Assembly (NCBI RefSeq): GCF_000331305.1
Contig: NZ_KB217478.1
Location: 1,115,366-1,179,365, forward strand
Direction of reading: 5' to 3'
Origin: Calothrix sp. PCC 7103
GTDB taxonomy: Bacteria; Cyanobacteriota; Cyanobacteriia; Cyanobacteriales; Nostocaceae
DNA: 64,000 nucleotides
Below are positions 1 through 9,897 of this stretch, piece by piece. The notes beneath the pieces are model-generated. The model saw only the letters and a list, made by a program, of their open reading frames with translations. It did not search any database and was not told the DNA's origin. Each line of letters starts with the position of its first letter. The first letter of the stretch is position 1. Position numbers and translations under genes: made by a program.

Positions 1-681
1 ATACTACCTTTAGCAGCAAGCCATGTTTATGTTAGCCATGCCGTAGAAAAACAAATTGGAAGTCCAAAGGGGCTTGTAATCTATAATCCAGTAGAAAACT
101 GCTTCCGACCATTGCCCAATATTATAATCAAGAACGATTTCGCCTTCTTCGGCAGAATGGATCCAGAAAAGGGAGTCAACACCTTACTTGAAGCGTTAGC
201 AATCTGTAGACAAAAGGGTAAAGTTTATACACTTGATTTGTATGGGTTTGGACCCTATTTAGCTGAATGGCAACAGTCAGCAGAAACACTAGGAATTGAA
301 ACACAAGTCCGCTGGTATCCATTTTTACGAGGCGATGAATTAGTAGAAGCAATGAATGCGGCTGGGGTTGTAGTAATGCCATCTCAATGGTCAGAGCCAA
401 TGGGTTTGGTGGCTGTAGAAGCAATGGCTTGCGGAAAAGCTGTTATTGGCTCGCAACAGGGTGGTTTAGGGGAAGTATTAGAAGGTTACGGTATGACTTT
501 TGAAAATGGTAATGCCGAGCAATTAGCAGAATGTATGATTAAGGTTCGCTCAGACCCTGACTTACGGCTAAATTTGGAGAAAAAAGGGTACGAGCGCGCA
601 CGTGACTTTACACCTAGCACCATTGGCGACAAATATCTACAACTTTTTGAGAGTTTCTTGAAACATCCTCTCAGGGTATAA
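1..681 (+). CDS. Family 4 glycosyltransferase, C-terminal part (cut by window start)
   Basis: The frame is open from base 1, so the N-terminus lies outside the window; 226 residues are visible. The fragment is the nucleotide-sugar-binding half of a GT-B fold GT4 enzyme. It has the opening strand FFGRMDPEKG (about visible residue 48) and the EPMGLVAVEAMACGKAVIG segment with the E-x7-E signature (about residue 130). Such enzymes add one sugar to a lipid-linked or polysaccharide acceptor at the cytoplasmic membrane. A TTG at base 112 is not the start because the homologous frame continues upstream. The next glycosyltransferase begins 10 bases after its stop, so it is probably co-transcribed. The sugar and linkage cannot be read from sequence. 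Confidence 0.9.
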   Translation: MLPLAASHVYVSHAVEKQIGSPKGLVIYNPVENCFRPLPNIIIKNDFAFFGRMDPEKGVNTLLEALAICRQKGKVYTLDLYGFGPYLAEWQQSAETLGIETQVRWYPFLRGDELVEAMNAAGVVVMPSQWSEPMGLVAVEAMACGKAVIGSQQGGLGEVLEGYGMTFENGNAEQLAECMIKVRSDPDLRLNLEKKGYERARDFTPSTIGDKYLQLFESFLKHPLRV

Positions 682-691
682 TTCGACAATT

Positions 692-1813
692 ATGAAAATA
701 CTATTTTATTTTGGTGGATTTGCTCCAATCGGAGGGATAGAAACATTTTGCAAAAATTTATTGCTTTATCTTCAAGCAAAAAATTATGATTGTAGACTAT
801 TATGCTGGGGTCAAAACTCACCTTTACTAAAATCACTTAAACAGACAAAAATAAAAATTACTCGTAGCCCTTGCCAATGGGGTTGCCGATGGAATCTACC
901 AGATTGGCTAGTTTTACCTCTTGGACTCCAACAAGTGAAACAAGCAGATGTAGTTATCTTCGGTAAACTCTTGCCTAACAAAATTTTAAAGCAGCTAAGG
1001 CTACAAGCTGGTAGCTATAAAAAATTTGTTTATATTACTCCTTATCGACCATCATCTCCAAAAAACGCTGAAGAAAAGAAATATTTTCTAGAAGCACTTC
1101 AGAATTTTGACGTAATTTTAGTACAAGCGTCGGTATTTAAAGAAGATTTACTTAAAATTGGCTATAAAGGGCGCCTTGAGACAATCCCATATATCCCTCA
1201 AAAACCTGGTACACTTAAATATTTTCTGACAACAGAACCCTTGAAAATCGGTTTCTTAGGTAGACTCGTAGAAGATAAAAATATAAGTTTATTAATAGAA
1301 GCTTTTCATTGTTTCCAAGATAAATGGTTACAGGTATATGCCGAATCTCGTGTGAAGCGAGAGCAAAAGCCTAGCTTGCATATATTTGGTGATGGTCATC
1401 TGCGTGAGCAATTAGGGCAACTAGTTGAAAAATTTGGCATTACAAATTCTGTAATTTTTCATGGTAACATTCCTAATAATGAAATAGAGTCAGCAATTGC
1501 CTCATGTCACCTATTTGCTTTTACTTCCCGCATCGAAGGACAATGTTTAGCAGCCTTAGAAATTTTGGGTTGTGGTAGACCAGTTGTTGCTATAGATGCA
1601 GGCGCCTTACCAGATATTTTATCTGATTCTCGCCTAGGTCTTCTCGTAGAGTCTACTCACCCAAATGCCTTTGCGGATAGTTTGATGCAAATGGCAAATT
1701 TAATAGAACGAAAGTTAATCTCACCAGAAACTATTCGTTCGGCTTATCTAGAGCGATATGCACCAGATAAAGTAGGTGAACGCTATAAACAAGTACTAGA
1801 TTCCTTACTATAA
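692..1813 (+). CDS. Family 4 glycosyltransferase
   Basis: A 373-residue GT-B glycosyltransferase. The N-terminal half begins FGGFAPIGGIETFCKN, with the glycine-rich loop typical of GT4 acceptor domains. The C-terminal half starts at GFLGRLVEDKNISLLIEAF (about residue 188) and carries FTSRIEGQCLAALEILGCG with the paired glutamates (E-x7-E) that contact the sugar nucleotide. The length is normal for the family. It lies 10 bases downstream of another GT4 gene and 84 bases upstream of a third, in an exopolysaccharide gene cluster. The donor and acceptor sugars are unknown. Confidence 0.92.
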   Translation: MKILFYFGGFAPIGGIETFCKNLLLYLQAKNYDCRLLCWGQNSPLLKSLKQTKIKITRSPCQWGCRWNLPDWLVLPLGLQQVKQADVVIFGKLLPNKILKQLRLQAGSYKKFVYITPYRPSSPKNAEEKKYFLEALQNFDVILVQASVFKEDLLKIGYKGRLETIPYIPQKPGTLKYFLTTEPLKIGFLGRLVEDKNISLLIEAFHCFQDKWLQVYAESRVKREQKPSLHIFGDGHLREQLGQLVEKFGITNSVIFHGNIPNNEIESAIASCHLFAFTSRIEGQCLAALEILGCGRPVVAIDAGALPDILSDSRLGLLVESTHPNAFADSLMQMANLIERKLISPETIRSAYLERYAPDKVGERYKQVLDSLL

Positions 1814-1897
1814 AAAGAAATTATATACAATGAATAACATTCGAGTACACTTATATAACTTTACAAAATTATTAAATTAATTTATTTCCTGCCTTGT

Positions 1898-3205
1898 ATG
1901 ACTAACGTATTAGAAACATCCGGCAAAAAATTAATAGTAGCACAATTAGGCGCAAGAAAACATTACCAAGAGCCTCTGCTATTCCATCGTTGGGGTATTT
2001 TAGACAAATTCTACACCGATTTTTACTCTGGCCACAGCTTTGTTGCTAACTTATTGCGCTATTCCAGCATTTATAATCGCCTACCCAGTTTTCTGAAAAA
2101 AAGTTTAGACCGATATGACCCAGGTTTAAAAAATGCAAAAATTATTCACTTCCCCAAATTTGGATATCAATACGTACAATCTTTAAAAAAAGCTTCACCA
2201 GAACAAGCATCTCAAATCTTTGTATCCGGGGGGCAAGAATTTTGTCAGCGAATTCTACAGCGTGGCTTAGGAAAAGCTGATACTATATATGGCTTTAATA
2301 GCGCCTGCCTAGAGTTGTTTGAATATGCCAAACATAAAGGGATTCGCTGTATTTTAGATCAAACCCTCGCAGATTACTCACTTGTGCATCAACTGCTACT
2401 CTCTGAAGAGGAGCGTTGGCAAGAGTGGTCTTTAACACCCTTTACAGTTAGTAAAGCTGATTTAGCATTAATGCAGCGGGAACACCGTGAACAAGATTTA
2501 GCTGATTATATTATTTGTGGCTCCGACTTTGTGAAAGACTCCCTTATCGCCAGGGGAGTTGATGCGAACAAGGTAAGAGTGGTGCCATTGGGTAGACTTA
2601 AAGACGAAAAACCCATAGAGTCAAAACCTACTATCCAAACTCCGCAAGAGCGTGGAGGTGGGTTAAGAATATTATTCATTGGTTCAGTAGGATTGCGGAA
2701 AGGAATCCCTTATTTATTAGAAGCTTTACGTTTAATCAAAGGGAAGATTCCTTTTACATGCCAAATCGCTGGCGCCTTGGAAATTAAGCCTGAGCGTATT
2801 AATGAATACAGTGATGTATGTAATTTTTTAGGAAGAATTCCCCGGTCTCAGGTAAAAGATTTATATAACTGGGCAGATGTATTTGTACTTCCTTCAATTT
2901 GTGAAGGTTCAGCAATGGTTACTTATGAAGCGTTGAGTGTAGGTTTGCCAATTATCACTACTTATAATTCAGGCTCAATTATTAGAGACGGAATTGATGG
3001 CTTTATAGTCCCATCTAGAAATGTAGAAGCAATTGCTGATAGACTAGTAAATATTTACGTGAGTGGCATCAACTTGAAGGGCGAAGTTAGTAATCAAGAA
3101 TATTTACAATCTACATTAAGATACTCAGAAAATACATTGCGTCAAATTATCATGGGCGATGTAGAAGCAAAGTCTAATAATATTAATTTTATTGCCAATG
3201 CCTGA
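1898..3205 (+). CDS. Family 4 glycosyltransferase
   Basis: A 435-residue GT4 enzyme, somewhat longer than its neighbours because of an enlarged N-terminal domain (about residues 1-230). The donor-binding domain begins FIGSVGLRKGIPYLLEAL (about residue 254) and contains PSICEGSAMVTYEALSVGLP with the E-x7-E pair. The N-terminal region (GARKHYQEPLLFHRWGILDK) resembles a subset of cyanobacterial exopolysaccharide glycosyltransferases. Its 3' end overlaps the start of the following polymerase gene by 8 bases, which suggests translational coupling of transferase and polymerase. Substrate specificity is not deducible. Confidence 0.9.
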   Translation: MTNVLETSGKKLIVAQLGARKHYQEPLLFHRWGILDKFYTDFYSGHSFVANLLRYSSIYNRLPSFLKKSLDRYDPGLKNAKIIHFPKFGYQYVQSLKKASPEQASQIFVSGGQEFCQRILQRGLGKADTIYGFNSACLELFEYAKHKGIRCILDQTLADYSLVHQLLLSEEERWQEWSLTPFTVSKADLALMQREHREQDLADYIICGSDFVKDSLIARGVDANKVRVVPLGRLKDEKPIESKPTIQTPQERGGGLRILFIGSVGLRKGIPYLLEALRLIKGKIPFTCQIAGALEIKPERINEYSDVCNFLGRIPRSQVKDLYNWADVFVLPSICEGSAMVTYEALSVGLPIITTYNSGSIIRDGIDGFIVPSRNVEAIADRLVNIYVSGINLKGEVSNQEYLQSTLRYSENTLRQIIMGDVEAKSNNINFIANA

Positions 3206-4466
3206 AATATATCAAAACTTATTTCTGATCATCTGTGTTGGTATATTAATTTGGGGGGTAATTCGCATAGAACGAATTTACCAATATCCATTTTTCATGA
3301 TCAACATATTCATATCTTTTCTTATGCCTCAAGTATATGCCTTGATTAATAATCCTGGTGTAGTTACTCATGAAGCTTTAGAAAGGGTATTATTGTACTT
3401 ATGTCTTTGTGCTGGAGCTTGTTGGATAGGCTATCAAATAAAACCAAATCGAAAATGGTTAGCGAAACTAAATATTGTTATAGATGAGCGTAAATTAACC
3501 ACAGCAGGGATAGCTCTGATGATTCAGGGACATTTCTTTTATTTCATACTTTCTCGTACTACTCCTGATATCGCTGCCAATGGTAATTGGACTGGACCAG
3601 CTACCATATATCTCTTTTTGGCTCAAGTTGTCAATATTGCTTTTGGTATTTTTATTTTACAGACACTGAAGCGCCTTAGTATTCTTAACATTACTTGTGC
3701 AATATTATCTGGTTTACCCATTTACCAGGAAATTATGAATGGGCGCCGACAACCAACAATGACATTTGTAATTATTATCGGTTTATCCTTGTGGATGGCT
3801 CGTCGCTATATACCTCCAAGATGGCTAGTTGTTACAGCCTTACTTTCAACAACATTTATTATTCCTGTGGTTGGTCAATTACGTAGCGGTTTTTGGGAGC
3901 TAGTTTTTAGTGGTAACTGGCAAGCTGTACAATTAGCAACTCAGCAAGCATTTGCAGCACAACTATCAGGACTGGTATTAGAGTTAAGAAATGCTGCATT
4001 ATTGGCAGATGTGGTAGAGCGTACTGGTCTATATGGGTTTGGCACTGGGTACTGGGATAATCTTGTTTTTCAATATGTACCCGGACAAATTGTTGGGTTC
4101 GATTTTAAAAAATCTCTACAATTTAATTTAACTGAAAAATATATTGAGTCACTAATGACTTTTTATAGTTATACTATTCCAAATGGTACTACATATACTG
4201 GTATTGGAGATTCATTCACTCAATTCGGTTATTTTGGATGTGTAATTTTTGGATTCTTAGCATATATTTTTAAAAATATTTGGGTATCTGCTGTCAATTT
4301 TAAAAGTACGATTAGTAGACTAATTTATATAGGCATAGTTAGTCCGGCAATGATAGCTGTTACACATGGGATAGGAGCATTTCTCCAGCAAGCTTCATTT
4401 CAAGTAATTTTTATTGTTTTTGTTGCTTATTACTCTAAAGTCAAATATCAAATTGAGTATAAGTAA
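3198..4466 (+). CDS. Wzy-like oligosaccharide repeat-unit polymerase
   Basis: A hydrophobic protein of 422 residues with about ten predicted membrane segments, a long periplasmic-type loop near residues 230-330, and no soluble domain. This architecture, together with its position among glycosyltransferases, fits an O-antigen/exopolysaccharide repeat-unit polymerase (Wzy-like), which joins lipid-linked repeat units at the outer face of the cytoplasmic membrane. I place the start at the ATG at 3198, which overlaps the previous gene by 8 bases; an in-frame TTG two codons earlier is less likely. Wzy proteins are poorly conserved, so the call rests on topology and context. An O-antigen ligase-like enzyme is the main alternative. 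Confidence 0.75.
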   Translation: MPEIYQNLFLIICVGILIWGVIRIERIYQYPFFMINIFISFLMPQVYALINNPGVVTHEALERVLLYLCLCAGACWIGYQIKPNRKWLAKLNIVIDERKLTTAGIALMIQGHFFYFILSRTTPDIAANGNWTGPATIYLFLAQVVNIAFGIFILQTLKRLSILNITCAILSGLPIYQEIMNGRRQPTMTFVIIIGLSLWMARRYIPPRWLVVTALLSTTFIIPVVGQLRSGFWELVFSGNWQAVQLATQQAFAAQLSGLVLELRNAALLADVVERTGLYGFGTGYWDNLVFQYVPGQIVGFDFKKSLQFNLTEKYIESLMTFYSYTIPNGTTYTGIGDSFTQFGYFGCVIFGFLAYIFKNIWVSAVNFKSTISRLIYIGIVSPAMIAVTHGIGAFLQQASFQVIFIVFVAYYSKVKYQIEYK

Positions 4467-4512
4467 AGGAACAAAATATTAAATTATAAATAAGCTTCAA
4501 GTAAAAACTAAT

Positions 4513-5613
4513 ATGAAAATTTTAAATTTAATTCAATGTTTAAACCTTGGGGGAATGGAAAAAGCTACCTACAATTTAATCAGTGAAACATATGGTAATA
4601 TTGATTGGCATATACAAAGTATCACACCAGCAGGAGACGGAAAAAACTTATTTACAAGCTTAAATATTCCAATAAATGACAATCACTATAATGGGAAATT
4701 GGGTTATAAGTCTCATTTCTCATTAAGAAAAAAAGTACAAAAATTTAGTGGTGATATAATTTTAGTTACTGGTCCTACTCTAAGTGGATGTTTAAGCATT
4801 AAAGGAAAAAAAGAAAAAAAAATTCTTGCAATTCATTTTTGTCATAAATACGGCAATCAAAATCCATTAAGATGGAAGTTATTTTATAAGTATTTAGGTA
4901 TTGATTATGATGCAATCATTTGCCATTCCCCCTATCTGCTAGAACAAACTCAAGAATTGGCACCGCATCTAAAGCAGAAATTATATTTGATTGAAAATTC
5001 TACACAAATAGAAAATTTAACAACAAAAGAAGATAAGCAAGCCGCGCGTCAAGCTCTTGACATTCCCGTTGATTCTTTTGTTATTGGGAATGCTGGATGG
5101 TTAATTGAGCGGAAGAGATTTGATATTTTTCTACAGGTTTGTGCAACAGTTTATAAATCTAACTCAAATATTTATTGCTTAATTGCAGGTGATGGTCAAC
5201 TACGTCAAGAGCTAGAAGAACTTGCTCATGCATTAGGAGTATCTAATCAAGTTAAGTTTTTAGGTTGGCAGAAAAATATTAAGACTTTTTATCAAGCGAT
5301 AGATTTACTATTATTCAATTCAAATTCTGATGCATTTGGTCGGACAGTTATGGAAGCAATGGGGTATGGTGTTCCTGTTGTTGCATCTGTTTTAGAAGGT
5401 GGTACAGACTCTGTTTTAATCCAATGCAAAAATGGGTTTTTAATACCAAAACATGATATAAATCTACTTGCTCAGTATTGTCTAAAGCTAATGAATGATA
5501 AAAACCTATATCAAAAAATTCAAGTGGCTTCAATAGATACTATTAGTAAGCGTTTTAATAATGAGCTATATGTTCAAAAGTACTTAGAAGTATTCTATAA
5601 AGTTTTGAAATAA
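4513..5613 (+). CDS. Family 4 glycosyltransferase
   Basis: A 366-residue GT4 enzyme. The N-terminus has NLGGMEKATYNL, the glycine-rich acceptor-domain loop. The second domain starts at NAGWLIERKRFDIFLQV (about residue 196) and carries FNSNSDAFGRTVMEAMGYG, a slightly divergent E-x7-E region in which the first glutamate is replaced by Asp in SDAFG. This gene is noticeably more AT-rich than the downstream operon, as are its immediate neighbours. It follows the polymerase by 46 bases and precedes another glycosyltransferase by 26, so it is probably in the same transcription unit. Confidence 0.9.
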   Translation: MKILNLIQCLNLGGMEKATYNLISETYGNIDWHIQSITPAGDGKNLFTSLNIPINDNHYNGKLGYKSHFSLRKKVQKFSGDIILVTGPTLSGCLSIKGKKEKKILAIHFCHKYGNQNPLRWKLFYKYLGIDYDAIICHSPYLLEQTQELAPHLKQKLYLIENSTQIENLTTKEDKQAARQALDIPVDSFVIGNAGWLIERKRFDIFLQVCATVYKSNSNIYCLIAGDGQLRQELEELAHALGVSNQVKFLGWQKNIKTFYQAIDLLLFNSNSDAFGRTVMEAMGYGVPVVASVLEGGTDSVLIQCKNGFLIPKHDINLLAQYCLKLMNDKNLYQKIQVASIDTISKRFNNELYVQKYLEVFYKVLK

Positions 5614-5639
5614 AAGTATATATAAACACCTATTTAAAA

Positions 5640-6794
5640 ATGCATACTGTTACAATTTTTATCAATATTGGTAGCTATCACGCTGCTCGACTTCGTGCTG
5701 CTTATTCTGCTTGTCAACAACGAGGTTGGAGTTTTACCGCAGTTCAGGTTACAGATAATACCTTAGAACATCCTTGGGGTGATTTAAAGCAGGAAATTAC
5801 ATTCCCTCTAAAAACCCTTTTAACAGGGAACTGTACATCTCTAAACTTAGAACAGGCAGCAAATGCACTGGCTAATTTATTGGATAACTTACAACCAGAT
5901 GCAGTTGTGATTCCTGGCTGGGGTTTTCCCATATCCCGTGCAGCCCTTTCTTGGTGCAGGTGCCATCATATACCTACTATTGTAATGAGTGAAACAAAGT
6001 GGGATGATGAACCAAGGCAATGGTGGAAGGAGAAACTCAAATTTTGGTTACGTATTAGCAAGTTTGATGCAGCACTTGTAGGAGGTAATCTACACCGAGA
6101 TTATCTAATAAAGCTAGGCTTTCCAGGCAATCGAATTTTTTCGGGTTACGACACGGTAGACAATGACCACTTTAACCAAACAGCATACAGAGCTAGGCAA
6201 AACCCAGAAACAGCCAGAAAACAACAACCCCAAATTCCGAATAAACTATATTTTATCGTTTTGACACGCTTGTTAAAGCGGAAAAATGTTCACCGTCTAG
6301 TAACAGCTTATGCTGATTATCGCCAGCATATAGGAGTAGAGCAAGCTTGGGATTTAGTTATCTGTGGTAGCGGTGAAGAGGAAAGCAACATTCGCCAACT
6401 GATTAACGAATTAAAGCTAGCAAATTGCATACATTTACCTGGGTTTATACCTTATCAAGCTTTAGGAGATTGGTATGGGTTAGCTGGCGCCTTTGTTCAT
6501 CCCGCGCTTCTAGAACCGTGGGGTTTAGTGGTAAATGAAGCTTGTGCAGCAGGATTACCAATTATTTGTAGTCGTACAGTTGGTTCTGCAAGTGAACTTG
6601 TTCAAGATGGGAGAAATGGTTTGTTATTCGACCCGGAAAACACACAAGATATTACTCGTACTCTAGTAAGTATTTCTCAAATGAATGCAGAAATGCGAAT
6701 GGAAATGGGAGAATTAAGCCAGAAAATTATTGCGAACTACAGTCCAGAAAAATTTGCTGAAGGTATTTGTAACGCAATATCTCACATTTTGTAA
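5640..6794 (+). CDS. Family 4 glycosyltransferase
   Basis: A 384-residue GT4 enzyme. The donor-binding domain opens with LTRLLKRKNVHRLVTAY (about residue 206) and contains HPALLEPWGLVVNEACAAGL with the conserved EPWGLVVNE signature. Its N-terminal domain is divergent and includes a conserved-looking SETKWDDEPRQWWKEK patch. The ATG at 5640 is the only reasonable start. A 74-base gap with a short repeat separates it from the next glycosyltransferase. It probably adds one residue of the exopolysaccharide repeat; the specificity is unknown. Confidence 0.9.
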   Translation: MHTVTIFINIGSYHAARLRAAYSACQQRGWSFTAVQVTDNTLEHPWGDLKQEITFPLKTLLTGNCTSLNLEQAANALANLLDNLQPDAVVIPGWGFPISRAALSWCRCHHIPTIVMSETKWDDEPRQWWKEKLKFWLRISKFDAALVGGNLHRDYLIKLGFPGNRIFSGYDTVDNDHFNQTAYRARQNPETARKQQPQIPNKLYFIVLTRLLKRKNVHRLVTAYADYRQHIGVEQAWDLVICGSGEEESNIRQLINELKLANCIHLPGFIPYQALGDWYGLAGAFVHPALLEPWGLVVNEACAAGLPIICSRTVGSASELVQDGRNGLLFDPENTQDITRTLVSISQMNAEMRMEMGELSQKIIANYSPEKFAEGICNAISHIL

Positions 6795-6845
6795 GGTGGA
6801 TGGGCGCCACCCTACGTAAGAGTAAGGTGAGCATTGCCCACCCAA
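6795..6845 (+). repeat. Short inverted dispersed repeat (GGTGG...CCACCC type)
   Basis: The intergenic sequence has GGTGGATGGGCGCCACCC, a near-palindrome centred on GGCGCC, followed about 25 bases later by GCATTGCCCACCC. It directly follows the stop of the preceding glycosyltransferase. Similar GTGGGC/GCCCAC elements are common between cyanobacterial genes. It could act as a transcription attenuator, but there is no T-run. Confidence 0.45.
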
Positions 6846-6877
6846 CATAATAATAAATTTATTACAAGGTGCTTTCA

Positions 6878-8092
6878 ATGAATATTTTAATTTTTACTCC
6901 TTATATTGGAGCAAATTATGGTGGAATTGGTAGAGCAGTGGAGGGAATTGCAGGAGGGTTAGCCAGCCAAAATCTTAATGTAGATGTAATCACAACAGAC
7001 GCTAATAATTTAGAAAAATTGCTTTTGCCATTAAATATATGGACTAACGAAAATAAATATAGAATCCGATATTTTCCTTGCTGGCATAAACATGACTTTG
7101 TTTGGAGTTGGCAATTACTGAATTGGCTAATACATAATCTCCATAAATATGATTTAGTTCACACACATACTGTTTTTGCTCCAATAGTTTCTGTTGTTAA
7201 TTTGTTATGTAATCTCAAGCGTATTCCTTACGTAATGACCCCACATGGAATGCTAGAACCTTGGGCATTATCTTACAAAGCAGGCAAAAAACGCTTTTAC
7301 TATAACTTGATTGAAAAGAAGATTTTACAAAGAGCTAGTGCAATTCACGTTATCGCAAACCTGGAAGCTAAAAATGTTAAATCTTTAGGATTTAATCATC
7401 TTGCAATTGTAAATAACGGAATTTATCGCCATGAATTTACAGCGCTCCCAGATACGGAAATTTTTTATCGACAGTTTCCAGCAACACGCAATAAGCATTT
7501 AATTTTGTTTCTTGGTCGAATTGACCCAAAAAAAGGCTTAGACTTACTAGCCGAAGCTTTTGCTCCCGTTTTGAGCAAATTTCCTCATGCACATCTAGTT
7601 GTTGCTGGCCCCAATAGCATTGGATATTTAACAACGGTAAAAAAATACTTCTCGCAAGCTGGGTGTAAAGATGCTGTTACTTTCACGGGGATGTTGACAG
7701 GCACAATTAAATATGCTGCACTCGCTGCTGCTAATTTATATGTTGCTCCTTCTTATTCTGAAGGTTTCAGTATTTCTATTCTGGAAGCAATGGCTGCTGG
7801 GAAACCATGTATCATTACAACAGGTTGTAATTTTCCTGAAGCTGCCCATGCGAAAGCCGCTTATGTAGTCGATATTAATATTGATGCCGTCGCAAACGCA
7901 TTAATACAGTGTTTGAGTTATCCAGAACATGCCCAGAATACAGGCACCCGCGCGCGTGAGTTGATAATGCAAAATTATACTTGGGAAAGTGCGGCCCAAA
8001 AGCTAGTCGAAGCATATAAAGCTATCCTTAATTCAACTTTACCGAAGTTATCAATAAATAATTTAGGTGTGTCTTCGAGCAATACACATTAA
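6878..8092 (+). CDS. Family 4 glycosyltransferase
   Basis: A GT4 enzyme of 404 residues. The N-terminus FTPYIGANYGGIGRAVEG has the glycine-rich acceptor loop. The donor half has GRIDPKKGLDLLAEAF (about residue 210) and APSYSEGFSISILEAMAAG, a textbook E-x7-E motif. I choose the ATG at 6878 over an in-frame GTG at 6869 because an AAGG element lies about eight bases before the ATG. Its last 30 bases overlap the 3' end of the convergent methyltransferase gene. It completes the run of six family 4 transferases in this locus. Confidence 0.9.
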   Translation: MNILIFTPYIGANYGGIGRAVEGIAGGLASQNLNVDVITTDANNLEKLLLPLNIWTNENKYRIRYFPCWHKHDFVWSWQLLNWLIHNLHKYDLVHTHTVFAPIVSVVNLLCNLKRIPYVMTPHGMLEPWALSYKAGKKRFYYNLIEKKILQRASAIHVIANLEAKNVKSLGFNHLAIVNNGIYRHEFTALPDTEIFYRQFPATRNKHLILFLGRIDPKKGLDLLAEAFAPVLSKFPHAHLVVAGPNSIGYLTTVKKYFSQAGCKDAVTFTGMLTGTIKYAALAAANLYVAPSYSEGFSISILEAMAAGKPCIITTGCNFPEAAHAKAAYVVDINIDAVANALIQCLSYPEHAQNTGTRARELIMQNYTWESAAQKLVEAYKAILNSTLPKLSINNLGVSSSNTH

Positions 8093-8959
8093 AGATAGTG
8101 CTGACTTCGATGAAACAGGATTTATTCCAGATAACAATTGTGCAATTCGGCACCGCCAGTAAGAATACCCATAGTTTCCCTGTAAAACTGCGGCACCAAC
8201 TTCATGGCTATGAGGATATAATTCAACTTCAAACCCTATTGGTTTTAAGACGTGATCATACATCTCTTTTGTCACACCATCACCTGGTTTATGATGTACT
8301 TCTGTAGCTAAACTCCAAAATTGCTCTTCCCGTGTAGAGTGTCCACCTCGTTTGAGTAATCGATAAAGCGGTAAACGCATTTGCCACAACAGTAAACTCA
8401 AACCCCGAAACTGATAAGCGGTTAATTGTGGGTCGTGGTCGGTTATTAATAGTCCACCGGGACGCACCAAACGCGCAGCTTCCGCCAAAACTTTTGCCAT
8501 ATCATCACAATGGTGCAAGCAAGCATTGAGCATAACAACATCAGCGAACCCAGACACAAATGGTAATTTATGTGCATCTGCCAAGACAGGAGTATAACCA
8601 ATTTGTTGAGCCATCTTTAAGGCGCCGAGTGAAACATCTACACCAATTAATAAACTTGGTTCTCCACATTGGTCTTTTAAGGATGCGTACAGATTACCTG
8701 GCCCGCAACCAATATCGACTACTATAGCCGCATCCCAACGATTTATAGCTGCCTGCCAAAGTTCTACAAACTTCTGATCGCGATGGCAAGCATCAAAATA
8801 ATTCTTTCCCCATTCTGGATGTCCAAAGTAATAACTATTTGCTTCAATCGCTGGTGTTCGATGAGGAATTGTGCATTTTAAAATTCCTTCCTCCCATACC
8901 TCGATATTATTGTCTGTTGGTAGAAATTTTTTTAATTTTTCAAGCGATTGGTATAACAT
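8063..8959 (-). CDS. Class I SAM-dependent methyltransferase
   Basis: A 298-residue protein with a complete class I methyltransferase core. Motif I is VVDIGCGPGNLYASL (about residue 81), motif II is the acidic LIGVDVSLGALKMAQ, a LADAHKLPF stretch follows, and then a DVVMLNACLHHC motif IV. RLVRPGGLLITDHDPQ is the usual post-motif IV strand. It is the only minus-strand gene in the sugar cluster and converges on the last glycosyltransferase with a 30-base overlap. It may methylate a sugar or a lipid carrier, but a small-molecule substrate is equally possible. Core assignment is firm; substrate is unknown. Confidence 0.88.
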   Translation of the reverse strand: MLYQSLEKLKKFLPTDNNIEVWEEGILKCTIPHRTPAIEANSYYFGHPEWGKNYFDACHRDQKFVELWQAAINRWDAAIVVDIGCGPGNLYASLKDQCGEPSLLIGVDVSLGALKMAQQIGYTPVLADAHKLPFVSGFADVVMLNACLHHCDDMAKVLAEAARLVRPGGLLITDHDPQLTAYQFRGLSLLLWQMRLPLYRLLKRGGHSTREEQFWSLATEVHHKPGDGVTKEMYDHVLKPIGFEVELYPHSHEVGAAVLQGNYGYSYWRCRIAQLLSGINPVSSKSALSLMCIARRHT

Positions 8960-9063
8960 ATGGTCAAACTCACTTACTAAACAATAATAACATCAACAAT
9001 AGTAAATATTATACAATATTTTAATTTAAAAAAAATTATAGATTAGCTTGATAAATATAAATT

Positions 9064-9897
9064 ATGAGTAATCTTATTTCATCAAAATTTTTAATACGCG
9101 AGCAATATGCTGAAATTATTGCCGCTAAGTTAAATCAATCTAAAGAAACCCTCAAAAAAGAGTTTTATGTGCCTAATCAAATAGCTAGCTGCTATCTTGA
9201 TGATTTGTTGGATAAAACAGATGTTAAAAATATATACAAAGCTTTCCCTCAAAAGCAAGATATGTTACAGTTGAATGACTGGCGCGAATATAAATATGTT
9301 GGAATTCAAATAGATAAATACAGCCCGATAATATCCGAGATAATTTATTCTTTCCAGCATCCGAAAGTAGTAAAGGTTATTTCTGAAATTACCGGAATTA
9401 AGCAATTATTTCCCGATGAATACCTGTATGCAGGTGGAATTAGCTTAATGGATAAGGGTTGTTTTCTCAATCCACACCTTGATAACTCTCATGATAAAGA
9501 CCGAGACAAGTATCGCGTACTAAATTTATTATATTATGTCACTCCTAATTGGCGCCCTGAATATGGAGGAAATTTAGAACTATGGGACTCAGGTTTAAAA
9601 AATCAGTGTCGAACTATTGACTATAAGTTCAACCGATTAGTAATTATGATGACTAATAAAAACTCTTTACATTCTGTTAACAAGGTTAACTATCAAGGTC
9701 AGCGTTGTTGTGTGTCAAATTATTATTTCTCTGACCAACCTGTAGATACTGAATCATATTTTCACGTTACTTCTTTTCGCGGGCGCCCAGAACAAAAGCT
9801 TAGAGATATTATATTACAAGGAGATGCCATACTGCGGAATGGTATTCGCAAAGTGTTTAAATATGGAATTAAAAAGTCTCATTATTATCGCAAATGA
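9064..9897 (+). CDS. 2-oxoglutarate/Fe(II)-dependent oxygenase
   Basis: A 277-residue protein of the prolyl-4-hydroxylase-like oxygenase fold. The iron ligands are visible as H-x-D in NPHLDNSHDKD (about residue 138) and a distal His in NKNSLHSVNKV (about residue 198), followed by QRCCVSNYYFSD with the 2-oxoglutarate-binding Arg. Enzymes of this type hydroxylate or otherwise oxidise proteins, sugars or small molecules. The stop overlaps the next gene's start (ATGA), so the two are translationally coupled. In this context it may modify a sugar or a peptide linked to the polysaccharide; that is inference. Confidence 0.85.
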   Translation: MSNLISSKFLIREQYAEIIAAKLNQSKETLKKEFYVPNQIASCYLDDLLDKTDVKNIYKAFPQKQDMLQLNDWREYKYVGIQIDKYSPIISEIIYSFQHPKVVKVISEITGIKQLFPDEYLYAGGISLMDKGCFLNPHLDNSHDKDRDKYRVLNLLYYVTPNWRPEYGGNLELWDSGLKNQCRTIDYKFNRLVIMMTNKNSLHSVNKVNYQGQRCCVSNYYFSDQPVDTESYFHVTSFRGRPEQKLRDIILQGDAILRNGIRKVFKYGIKKSHYYRK